NCBI GenBank assembly: GCA_032353305.1
Contig: JAUCNG010383926.1
Coordinates: forward strand, 1 to 11,034
Length of the DNA stretch: 11,034 nt
Direction of reading: 5' to 3'
Source: Cephalothrix spiralis
Taxonomy: Eukaryota; Nemertea; Palaeonemertea; Archinemertea; Cephalotrichidae
Shown here in pieces: positions 6,701-11,034 of this stretch; positions within the stretch are counted from its first letter, which is position 1; each line of letters starts with the position of its first letter. The notes under the pieces are model-generated. The model saw nothing but the letters and a program-made list of their open reading frames with translations, was not told the origin of the DNA and searched no databases. A program made the translations under genes and the position numbers.

Positions 6701-8976
6701 AGGGGTTTAACGCCATGTGTATATATTTCAAGACCAAAAAGCTCAGGCAAACTAACACTAAGATCAAGTGATCCTTTTGACAAACCAAACATTGATCCAA
6801 ATTATTTCGCAGTAGAGCACGACTTCAAAACTTTAGTACAAGGTAGGCAGCATGCATATTTTTCACGACCACACGCCATTCTTGAAGGCTCACGACTTTA
6901 AAAAACTCGTTATGTTCGTGTGGACCAAATGGTCAAGCGGTCCTGTCTAAATTCCACAATCTTTTATTTGATTTTATTTCGGGTATCGACACACGGATAT
7001 AAATGAGGTCTTCGAGGCCGATCACATGTCAGTCTGGGAACTGGCTACTTTTATATATGCATTGTATCGAAAGGCTATCAGGGACTTTTTTATGTGCACG
7101 AACTGTTTCATTGCACACCAAGCCGAGACAGTTGTCTTTGATTTTGCATTTACGCAACCTAGTCTGGGACACTGGGCGGCCACGACCATGAGATTACTAA
7201 TCTCCTGCTCTACTGACTGAACTAACCGGGCGGACAGCCGGACATCAAAATCTGTCAAATATTTCTACCCTCAATCCTAAAGCTAAAGCATCTTCCAGAA
7301 CGCGCATTTTCGTTGCCCCTTGTCCTTGCTTCGAACTGCTCGATCATTCTAGTATCGCTTTAAATACGTGTTAGGCCTAGGCCTTTTTTTAAAATACTTT
7401 GTTTACAGACACCGCCGGTGAATATTTCCGAAAAATGAAAATAATATATATATATTTTTTACCACCGGTTTCAGACGTCGAATGAAAAAAACGTCGGAAA
7501 AATGGAAATAATAAAAAAAAATTCATAGCAGACGGAATTTCCAGACGTCGAATGAAGAAAAAAACGTCGGAAAAATGGAAATAATATTTTTTTTTATTGC
7601 CGACGGAATTTACAGACGTCGAATGAAGAAAAAAACGTCGGAAAAATGAAAAATTATAATTTTTTTTTCACCGCCGGCGGCGGGATTTTTTGAAAAGTTA
7701 CTCCTTAAACCAAGTAATTAAAAAAAAGCCCTTCATTTCCCTCAGAGCTCTTGAAATAACCTATGTTATATTGGTCTTTGTAGCCGTCGAAATGGTCGCA
7801 GGACTGGCAAATACAACATCTTTTAGAAAGATTGGTGGTAGACTTGCTGATTTAGAAAAGCCATTGCCATTTTGCGCCCATCATAAAGTAGGAACTCCAG
7901 AATATTGGAAATGTTACGTTGAAGAACTAAGCGTTCAGCTTTATCATGTCTCATGCACGTGCCGAATGGGAGCTAAAAGTGACCCCAAAACAGTGGTAGA
8001 TCCAGAATTGAGGTATGTTTCCTTCGAATTTTCAACGGAGAACAAGTTTGCGTCCGTTCAGTCAAACACTATACTTAACTCTTAAATTCCCGCCAAATTC
8101 TGTGAAAATTGCCATATTGTGCACACTAAAACAAAATTAGAACTTACAGTTTAAGAAGGGATAAAAGTGTAAAAATTGTAATGGGTAAGGGTATAATAAT
8201 GGTTTATTGTCAAAACGGGCTTGATTTTGGAATGACGCCATTTTATTCTTGATGACGTCAATTCAGAAATACCAAAAAATCATGAAGCTATGAAATATGA
8301 ATTTGCAACAACGATGATGGGAAATTGATGTTTTTAATTTGTGTCCTTCAATTTTGTGACCATGCACCTACCCAATTCGCAAACATTAACCTATCCAGTA
8401 CAAGGCGGGTTTAGTCACACATGAGTGCCGAGAAAAACGGTTTGCGGGAATTTAACCTCAGATGTATGTTTATTAGGCATGCGCGGTAAGAATAAAAAGG
8501 TTGTATGAATGTTTTCGAGATATGCGCAGGTGCGGTCGAGTTTTCGATATTCACATGCGCATATCGCCAAAATGACACCGATTCAAGTATAATAGGGACA
8601 GGTTTCTATCTGTCTGTAATATAATTATATGACGTAAAAATTAATAAGTAATTACAATTAAAAAGAGCATAATAAAATGGATATTAATTCGTTAAAATAA
8701 TACAATCAAGGATATATCCTGTATTCTGTCAAAGACATGTAGTTCGTTATTTATATATCTGTTATTAATGATTTATATTTAATCTCCAGGGTAAAAGGAA
8801 TCAACAATCTCAGGGTAGCTGATGCTTCCGTATTTCCTGTTATTACCTCCGGAAATACCAACGCCCCTACCATCATGGTTGCGGAAAAAGCCGCTGATCT
8901 TATTCGCAATCATGTTCCACCACCGAAAGTAAAACTACCCAAGCAAAAGAAGAAGAAACATCATATTTATCATTGA
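600..8976 (+). CDS. GMC-family FAD oxidoreductase, glucose/choline dehydrogenase-like (5'-partial, nine exons)
   Basis: GMC flavoenzymes use FAD to oxidise an alcohol or sugar hydroxyl. Joining 600-789, 2302-2430, 3043-3167, 3892-4059, 4816-4969, 5839-6005, 6665-6842, 7784-8012 and 8790-8976 gives 1527 nt: 508 residues plus TGA. Intron phases are 1,1,0,0,1,0,1,2 and all are GT-AG. Visible landmarks, numbered within the partial protein: GMC signature 1 at residues 7-30 (begins [11 protein letters not shown]), GMC signature 2 at 181-195 ([15 protein letters not shown]), active-site His425 in [11 protein letters not shown], and the C-terminal block [19 protein letters not shown] (467-485) with the second active-site Asn/His region. 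The N-terminal GxGxxG FAD motif and any signal peptide are missing, so about 100 residues lie upstream. The protein ends in a Lys/His-rich tail (493-508). The family is secure; the substrate (glucose, choline, other alcohol) cannot be told from sequence. Confidence 0.93.
988..1027. repeat. Two-copy 20-bp tandem repeat with internal hairpin
   Basis: The unit TGGCCGAAGCCAAAAGATCT (988-1007) is repeated at 1008-1027 with one substitution. Each contains the small inverted repeat TGGC-CGAA-GCCA; the second extends to CTTGGC/GCCAAG. It lies in intron 1 and its function is unknown. Confidence 0.75.
1124..1156. repeat. 9-bp perfect inverted repeat
   Basis: TATGACGTT (1124-1132) and AACGTCATA (1148-1156) pair perfectly around a 15-nt loop. 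Another short palindrome, ACGTTTATATTAAACGT, lies about 40 bp upstream. It is short enough to be chance; noted only as local structure in intron 1. Confidence 0.4.
1485..1566 (+). tRNA. tRNA-Ser (GCU anticodon) in intron 1
   Basis: The 82-nt sequence folds as a class II tRNA. The acceptor stem GACGAGG/CCTCGTC (1485-1491, 1559-1565) is perfect and G1566 is the discriminator base. The D-stem is GCC/GGC. The anticodon loop CTGCTAA (1516-1522) has GCT at 1518-1520. A long variable arm, ACGT/ACGT (1529-1532, 1536-1539), is typical of tRNA-Ser. The T-stem ATGGG/CCCAT is perfect, with B box GGGTTCGAATCC. One anticodon-stem pair is broken (T1514 opposite C1524), where animal tRNA-Ser(GCU) normally has G-C. 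It lies on the sense strand of the GMC gene's first intron, and a T-run follows. It is either a functional gene or a very recent pseudogene. Confidence 0.9.
1571..1574 (+). terminator. Pol III T-run terminator of tRNA-Ser
   Basis: TTTT begins five bases after the tRNA 3' end, the usual position and form of a Pol III terminator. A T4 run is a minimal but workable signal. Confidence 0.6.
1771..2020. mobile_element. Non-autonomous DNA transposon (MITE), hAT-like
   Basis: Terminal inverted repeats of 17 bp, cgaggtgcaaatcactt (1771-1787) and aagtgatttgcccctcg (2004-2020), match with one mismatch. Both ends are flanked by the direct repeat ACTGCTAC (1763-1770 and 2021-2028), an 8-bp target duplication. 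The interior is an almost pure TAA/ATT-rich sequence with no coding capacity. A 14-bp direct repeat, tgtacagtaataaa, lies inside both ends (1798-1811 and 1987-2000). The 8-bp duplication, and a terminus like the hAT C-A-x-x-G-G-T-G pattern minus its A, suggest the hAT superfamily; the family assignment is inference. Confidence 0.82.
1806..1981. repeat. TAA/ATT-rich low-complexity core
   Basis: About 175 bp made almost only of A and T, in variants of TAATAAAAAT and TTAATAATTA. It forms the interior of the MITE-like element rather than a free microsatellite. Confidence 0.8.
2302..2430 (+). CDS. GMC oxidoreductase exon (residues 64-106)
   Basis: Acceptor tttatttccag ends at 2301; donor GAAG|GTAATT at 2431. 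Phase 1 in and phase 1 out, 129 nt. It encodes [20 protein letters not shown] and continues to NNGQDQE. The YHG-x-x-GP segment typically follows signature 1 in invertebrate glucose dehydrogenase-like GMC proteins. Confidence 0.9.
2431..3042 (+). other. Intron 2, mostly featureless
   Basis: 612-bp GT-AG intron. Besides a short CCCTCGGGA inverted repeat I see no RNA gene, coding exon or mobile element. The open frame at 2615-2830 has no recognisable protein character. Confidence 0.6.
2585..2644. repeat. Short inverted repeat CCCTCGGGA/TCCCGAGGG
   Basis: CCCTCGGGA at 2585-2593 and TCCCGAGGG at 2636-2644 are perfectly complementary across a 42-nt loop. Both are bordered by AT-rich bases (ataa/tata). 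The GC-rich arms stand out in an AT-rich intron. It may be a very short fold-back element, but no target duplication is clear. Confidence 0.5.
3043..3167 (+). CDS. GMC oxidoreductase exon (residues 107-148)
   Basis: Acceptor ttttttggtag ends at 3042; donor AAAG|GTAAGC at 3168 is near consensus. Phase 1 in, phase 0 out, 125 nt. It encodes [20 protein letters not shown], then [20 protein letters not shown]. This matches the family pattern of a TQ-x-T-x-x-x-GxRxS stretch followed by an AYL-x-P-x-x-x-R-x-NL segment. Confidence 0.91.
3168..3891 (+). other. Intron 3, no internal feature seen
   Basis: 724-bp GT-AG intron. Open frames on both strands (for example 3378-3575 and 3555-3821) are AT-driven and show no family motif. 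No paired tRNA boxes, long tandem repeats or inverted repeats were found. Confidence 0.6.
3892..4059 (+). CDS. GMC oxidoreductase exon (signature 2)
   Basis: Acceptor cctttcttcag ends at 3891; donor GGG|GTAAGT at 4060. Phase 0 in and out, 56 codons (residues 149-204). It contains [20 protein letters not shown], which fits the second GMC signature at every conserved position. This is the most diagnostic exon of the gene. Confidence 0.95.
4471..4601 (+). repeat. tRNA-like repeat, copy 1 (intron 4)
   Basis: Starts gacaacgggggaggcaacgc and contains tattactgtac, a GAGTCGTGGCTTCGATCTG B-box-like stretch and a terminal tttaactaaatattgttc segment. Copy 2 lies 229-230 bp downstream at clearly recognisable identity. 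Copy 1 has about 22 bp that copy 2 lacks (around 4553-4574), including the hairpin GGTGC-TAAT-GCACC. The B-box-like part suggests a tRNA-derived SINE, but no A box is clear. Confidence 0.65.
4700..4809 (+). repeat. tRNA-like repeat, copy 2, abutting a splice acceptor
   Basis: Second copy of the 4471-4601 repeat: gacgacgggggaggcagcgc, tattactgtac, then GTGGGTTCGATCTG, which is a better B-box match than copy 1. The final 25 bp, ending ttcttcatat (4785-4809), are identical to 4577-4601. They run directly into tttag (4811-4815), the acceptor of the exon at 4816, so the repeat supplies the branch/pyrimidine region of that acceptor. Confidence 0.68.
4816..4969 (+). CDS. GMC oxidoreductase exon (residues 205-255)
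   Basis: Acceptor catatttttag ends at 4815; donor CTG|GTAAGT at 4970. Phase 0 in, phase 1 out. It opens with [20 protein letters not shown], the canonical LPVG-x-x-LQDH motif that follows signature 2 in GMC enzymes. Its acceptor tract lies at the end of a duplicated intronic repeat. Confidence 0.93.
5229..5422. repeat. Fold-back structure in intron 5
   Basis: A G-run followed by GGGTCAATGCC (about 5229-5245) is mirrored by AGGCATGACCCCCTC (5407-5421) on the opposite strand. The lower-complexity interior repeats TCGGAAAC-GGAAAAATC-like units (around 5320-5375). This resembles a short non-autonomous element with degenerate inverted ends; no target duplication is clear. Confidence 0.5.
5427..5562. 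repeat. Second fold-back in intron 5 (GGCCCTGAA arms)
   Basis: GGCCCTGAA (5435-5443) pairs perfectly with TTCAGGGCC (5546-5554), and pairing continues imperfectly outward to tagga/tccta. The loop of about 100 nt contains three GCGTGA copies. It begins next to the first fold-back, so the two may be parts of one composite element. Confidence 0.5.
5839..6005 (+). CDS. GMC oxidoreductase exon (residues 256-311)
   Basis: Acceptor ttaatttaaag ends at 5838; donor AAG|GTTTGT at 6006. Phase 1 in, phase 0 out, 167 nt. It encodes [20 protein letters not shown] and then [15 protein letters not shown], the substrate-domain segment with the usual P-D-x-x-h pattern. The acceptor tract is AT-rich and weak in pyrimidines, so this start rests on the phase match and homology. 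Confidence 0.88.
6090..6125. repeat. 18-bp perfect tandem duplication
   Basis: TGAGATCATATAAATATC occurs twice in a row (6090-6107, 6108-6125) without a mismatch, which indicates a recent slippage or duplication event inside intron 6. Confidence 0.9.
6505..6610. repeat. GGGCCGAAAATGT minisatellite
   Basis: About seven head-to-tail units of 13-17 bp with core GGGCCGAAA(A/G)TGT and variable ends (TG, TACTG, TGCA). The first (GGGACCGAAAGTGTTA) and last units are degenerate. The array is bracketed by the inverted octamer TTATGGGA (6501-6508) and TCCCATAA (6617-6624). It is GC-rich against an AT-rich intron. The frame through it (6398-6649) looks protein-like only because of the repeat. Confidence 0.85.
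6665..6842 (+). CDS. GMC oxidoreductase exon (residues 312-370)
   Basis: Acceptor ttgttcttttcttag ends at 6664; donor CAAG|GTAGGC at 6843. Phase 0 in, phase 1 out. It encodes [20 protein letters not shown], then [20 protein letters not shown]. These correspond to the P-x-S-x-G-x-hxLxSxDP and P-x-hxPNYf blocks of the GMC C-terminal domain. Confidence 0.93.
7174..7231 (-). pseudogene. tRNA-Lys/Thr-like 5' half, minus strand (possible SINE head)
   Basis: Read on the minus strand from 7231: GCCCGGTTAGTTCAGTCAGT, then AGAGCA, an anticodon-arm-like GAGA-TTAGTAA-TCTC and GGTCGTGG. The start is close to animal tRNA-Lys (GCCCGGCTAGCTCAGTCGGT), but the loop would read AGT. The T-arm is lost (CCGCCCAGTG instead of a TTCGA loop), so it is not functional. 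Minus-strand sequence continuing to an AAATAAAATCAAATAAAAG tail near 6962-6980 could be the body of a SINE of about 270 bp; no target duplication was found. Confidence 0.6.
7406..7685. repeat. Tandem array of ~71-bp CGTCGG-containing units
   Basis: Units start at CAGAC (7406, degenerate), CAGACGTCGAATGAA (7472), the same at 7542 and again at 7613, giving periods of 70 and 71 bp. Each has AACGTCGGAAAAATGGAAATAAT, a poly(A)/(T) stretch and (C)GACGGAATTT. CGTCGG and CCGACG arms can pair across the poly(A/T) part into hairpins. The array is flanked by CACCGCCGG (7410-7418 and 7669-7677). It lies about 100 bp upstream of the exon at 7784. Confidence 0.85.
7784..8012 (+). CDS. GMC oxidoreductase exon with active-site His
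   Basis: Acceptor ttggtctttgtag ends at 7783; donor TTGAG|GTATGT at 8013. Phase 1 in, phase 2 out, residues 371-446. It carries the catalytic histidine (His425) in [11 protein letters not shown], followed by [10 protein letters not shown]. Most relatives have H-P-x-G-T-C-x-M-G here, so V and C replace the usual P and G. A pyrimidine-rich acceptor at 7744-7745 was rejected as the main site because it gives a stop at 7757-7759 in the incoming phase. Confidence 0.92.
8013..8789 (+). other. Intron 8, largely featureless
   Basis: 777-bp GT-AG intron between the catalytic-His exon and the terminal exon. Apart from a short ATATGCGCA hairpin at 8520-8564 I see no RNA gene, exon or mobile element. 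Confidence 0.6.
8520..8564. repeat. Inverted repeat ATATGCGCAGGTG/CACATGCGCATAT
   Basis: ATATGCGCAGGTG (8520-8532) pairs with CACATGCGCATAT (8552-8564) at 12 of 13 positions around a 19-nt loop. It is GC-richer than its surroundings. No element boundaries visible. Confidence 0.55.
8790..8976 (+). CDS. GMC oxidoreductase terminal exon with stop
   Basis: Acceptor tttaatctccag ends at 8789; phase 2 in. It encodes [20 protein letters not shown], then [19 protein letters not shown], the highly conserved C-terminal FAD/active-site block. A 16-residue tail rich in Lys and His follows ([12 protein letters not shown]) and then TGA at 8974-8976. The tail lies beyond the usual GMC fold. Confidence 0.94.
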
Positions 8977-10021
8977 TGAAGTATCAGAAAACTAATTTTG
9001 AATATATTAATGACAACTTATGTGTAACAATACATTTTGATAAAACTGAATCCGATATCAATCGGTTGATGGATTATTCGTGCAACAAATTTCAAAATAA
9101 TCATCATGTCCCTTAGATCTATAAAATTTAGAGGGTTTCCGGACGATGCGAAACATTTATTTTCAATCTAATTGCAGTAAAACCTATCGATTGAAAATTG
9201 GATCTGACCTTTATTACCGTTTCGTAAATAAGAGATTATTGTTTATTATAATAAACTATCTTTCTCTTAATAAGATTCTCATTCTCTAGTTAGTTTTTGG
9301 AAATTTTTGAAATTATTAAATTTAAGAAGTACAAATGCTTATTTATACATGTAATGTATCTGATTTAAAATATCATCACAATTGTATATAGTTGCCAAAA
9401 AGATAACTTGTATAAAACTTCATAAATTCATTGATATAGAAACAATACGAAAATACTAATTGTTTGTTTTAAAATGGCAACATCCAGATGCATATCATGA
9501 TACATTGATACAACTATAGGTCCCTATATGTCATATATATTTGTTTACTTTTGAAAAATGTTTTTATTAGATTTGAGTGAGTTTTTCTTAGTTTTGTATT
9601 ATTTATGTTTGCTCATTATCATCGTGTTCAACAACTTTCATTCCATGCATTTAAACAATATCATAAAGTGTAATTCACCATTCACCAAATATAAGGAGAT
9701 GCAAAATATTACCATGTATGTTTAAACAATTTGGTATCATCTTTAACATCCCACAGTGAAATGTAAAATTTAGATAACCGACTGTACGCCATCTTACCTA
9801 ATTGTTCATATAAACATACTTGCTCCCTAACTGTCACCGTGTCCATTTTCACTACATTAATTAAATAGGTATGTATAAAACTATAGGTTTAAATTAATGG
9901 TATTCATAGACAAGAGTTTATGAACGAATTTGTTGGAAACCCACGTGGCTGTAAATATTGTTGTAAATAATCAATTTGTTTACAGATTATTTAAGTACAG
10001 TAAAGCGTGACTAAATTGTGA
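8977..10021 (+). other. 3' UTR and downstream flank of the GMC gene
   Basis: AT-rich sequence following the stop codon. It should hold the 3' UTR; a usable AATAAA is at 9250-9255 followed by a T/GT-rich stretch (about 9285-9300). No open frame of note, RNA gene or repeat array was found. Confidence 0.6.
9250..9255 (+). promoter_or_regulatory. Candidate poly(A) signal AATAAA
   Basis: First AATAAA after the stop at 8976, with a GT/T-rich downstream segment near 9289-9300. Cleavage would give a 3' UTR of about 300 nt. Other AATAAA hexamers occur at 10168 and 10294, so the site is a guess in AT-rich DNA. Confidence 0.4.
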
Positions 10022-10093
10022 AAATTGGTCCCTTTTCATTTTGGTCCCTTTTTTGGTACCAAAAAGGACCACAAATGACAAAAGGAACCAAAA
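10022..10093. repeat. Imperfect palindrome centred on GGTACC
   Basis: The left arm reads TTGGTCCCTTTTCATTTTGG then TCCCTTTTTT; the right arm is its near reverse complement, running AAAAAGGACCACAAATGACA then AAAGGAACCAAAA. The centre is the palindrome GGTACC at 10055-10060. Arms are about 35 nt with several mismatches and small indels. The left arm also holds a direct repeat of TTGGTCCCTTTT. It would form a long AT-rich hairpin and resembles a fold-back element. Confidence 0.75.
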
Positions 10094-10911
10094 CGAAAGC
10101 GATTGTACATTATAGCGATTTGTTCAGCACATGCAGGTTTTTTTACATATCATTATTTAGAACGATGAAATAAATCTTAATCTTAAATTTTATGAAAACG
10201 ATTGCTTTTAATTCTGCTTCGAAAAAAGGCTTTATGTTATTTTGATTTAGTTAGTAAATATATAGTATTTCTGTTTGTGAAAAATAATAATACAATAAAC
10301 GCATTTGCATAAAACATTTCAATATTATTACAGTTTCGTTTAATACTATGTTTAAACTTTGTGTGGTAGAGTTCTTACTCACATTCATGCCACTGTTATA
10401 GCTAAGAAGAGATCATTCAGGTTTTCACACCGTGTTGAACATTCATATTTTACCGCTTGTAAACATGGAACAAAATACAATGTATTCATGCCATATAAGA
10501 CATATATTACACATATACAGCTTATGTCATGAATGAGCTCAAGAATTATGACTTTCTCATAAAATAGGATAGAAGACAACAGAATCAAGGCATGATGGGT
10601 AAGAAAATCATTTATTTCGTCTTAATACAGACATGTATCACATATCTATATTTAATGTTGGCCCACAATGCGAGGGACCGAGACTTAAAGTTGTTTAGTC
10701 CTTGTGATCGGAGGATTGATGCATCTTCTTCAGATCGAAATAGGTCCTATAACGTTCTCTGGCCCAGCTGTAAAAGAACAAAACATGTTCGGGTCAATAC
10801 GAAATACGAAATATTTATTTCTCATAGAACCCCTCTCAGGGTTATCAGAGGTACAGGTTATTTGATTATATATCGTACAATGATATGTATAGGTTATACC
10901 ATGCTAGACTT
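10094..10911. other. Intergenic sequence without a supported gene
   Basis: AT-rich. The 108-codon frame at 10592-10918 on the + strand and the 67-codon frame at 10385-10588 on the - strand have no family motif, no flanking gene structure and compositions expected of chance frames. Nothing else is recognisable. Confidence 0.5.
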
Positions 10912-11002
10912 AGGATAATATACCAAAGTTTGTCAAACTAAAACCACGAGTGCAGCATGCTGCACGAGTGGGTTTAGTTGACAAACTTTGGTATATTTTC
11001 CT
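10912..11002. mobile_element. Near-perfect ~90-bp palindrome, fold-back/MITE candidate
   Basis: Left arm aggataatataccaaagttt and on through tgtcaaactaaaaccac pairs with the right arm gtgggtttagttgacaaact ending ggtatattttcct. Only a few mismatches and two single-base bulges occur. The centre is the perfect 16-bp palindrome GTGCAGCATGCTGCAC (10950-10965), so there is essentially no loop. The hexamer TAGACT lies at 10905-10910 and 11010-11015 and could be a target duplication, though the right copy does not abut the arm. No coding capacity. Confidence 0.78.
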
Positions 11003-11034
11003 GAGACAATAGACTAGAATGATATAACTTATTT

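Noticed and set aside
6920-6960. tRNA-Ser/Leu-like string TGGTCAAGCGGTCC
   Set aside because: An isolated A-box look-alike with no matching acceptor stem or B box.
7003-7258. Overlapping frames on both strands around 7000-7260
   Set aside because: They fall within the putative SINE/tRNA-like sequence in intron 7 and show no protein family features.
7406-7685. CRISPR-like reading of the 71-bp array
   Set aside because: Units repeat head to tail without unique spacers and lie in a eukaryotic intron.
10385-10588. 67-codon minus-strand frame containing YECSTRCENL
   Set aside because: Looks slightly protein-like, but no partner exon, no donor in frame before the stop and no known family.
10592-10918. 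108-codon + strand open frame starting MMGKKIIYF
   Set aside because: No domain, no splice context and no homology recognised; composition fits a chance frame, and it runs up to the palindrome.

Overview
The window is eukaryotic nuclear DNA, AT-rich, with GT-AG introns, a Pol III tRNA gene, tRNA-derived repeats and fold-back elements. It looks like an invertebrate genome. A marine invertebrate such as a mollusc is plausible from the repeat style and from a glucose dehydrogenase-like GMC gene, but I cannot fix the taxon from sequence alone. There is no sign of bacterial operons, CRISPR arrays, phage or a viral genome.

The only protein-coding gene I can support is on the + strand: nine exons between 600 and 8976 encode the C-terminal 508 residues of a GMC-family FAD oxidoreductase (glucose dehydrogenase/choline dehydrogenase-like). 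All eight introns are GT-AG, phases match at every junction, and the joined coding length is 1527 nt with no internal stop. The first exon seen starts just before GMC signature 1. The FAD-binding N-terminus (roughly 100 residues) and any signal peptide must lie upstream of the window. The 3' end is complete, with a stop at 8974-8976.

Layout: 1-599 is upstream intron with a decayed tRNA-like unit. Intron 1 (790-2301) carries a tRNA-Ser(GCU) gene and a 250-bp MITE-like element with 17-bp terminal inverted repeats and an 8-bp target duplication. Intron 4 (4060-4815) holds two copies of a tRNA-like repeat, the second running into the splice acceptor. Intron 5 (4970-5838) has two nested fold-back structures. 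Intron 6 (6006-6664) has three kinds of tandem repeat. Intron 7 (6843-7783) has a minus-strand tRNA-like sequence and a CpG-containing tandem array of about 71 bp per unit just before exon 8. Downstream of the stop (8977-11034) are a candidate poly(A) signal and two long imperfect palindromes (about 10022-10093 and 10912-11002), with no gene I trust.

I did not find an undescribed multi-gene system. The most interesting signals are the intronic tRNA-Ser with an anticodon-stem mismatch, the new MITE candidate, the two downstream palindromes, the repeat that supplies part of a splice acceptor, and the altered residues next to the catalytic histidine of the oxidoreductase.
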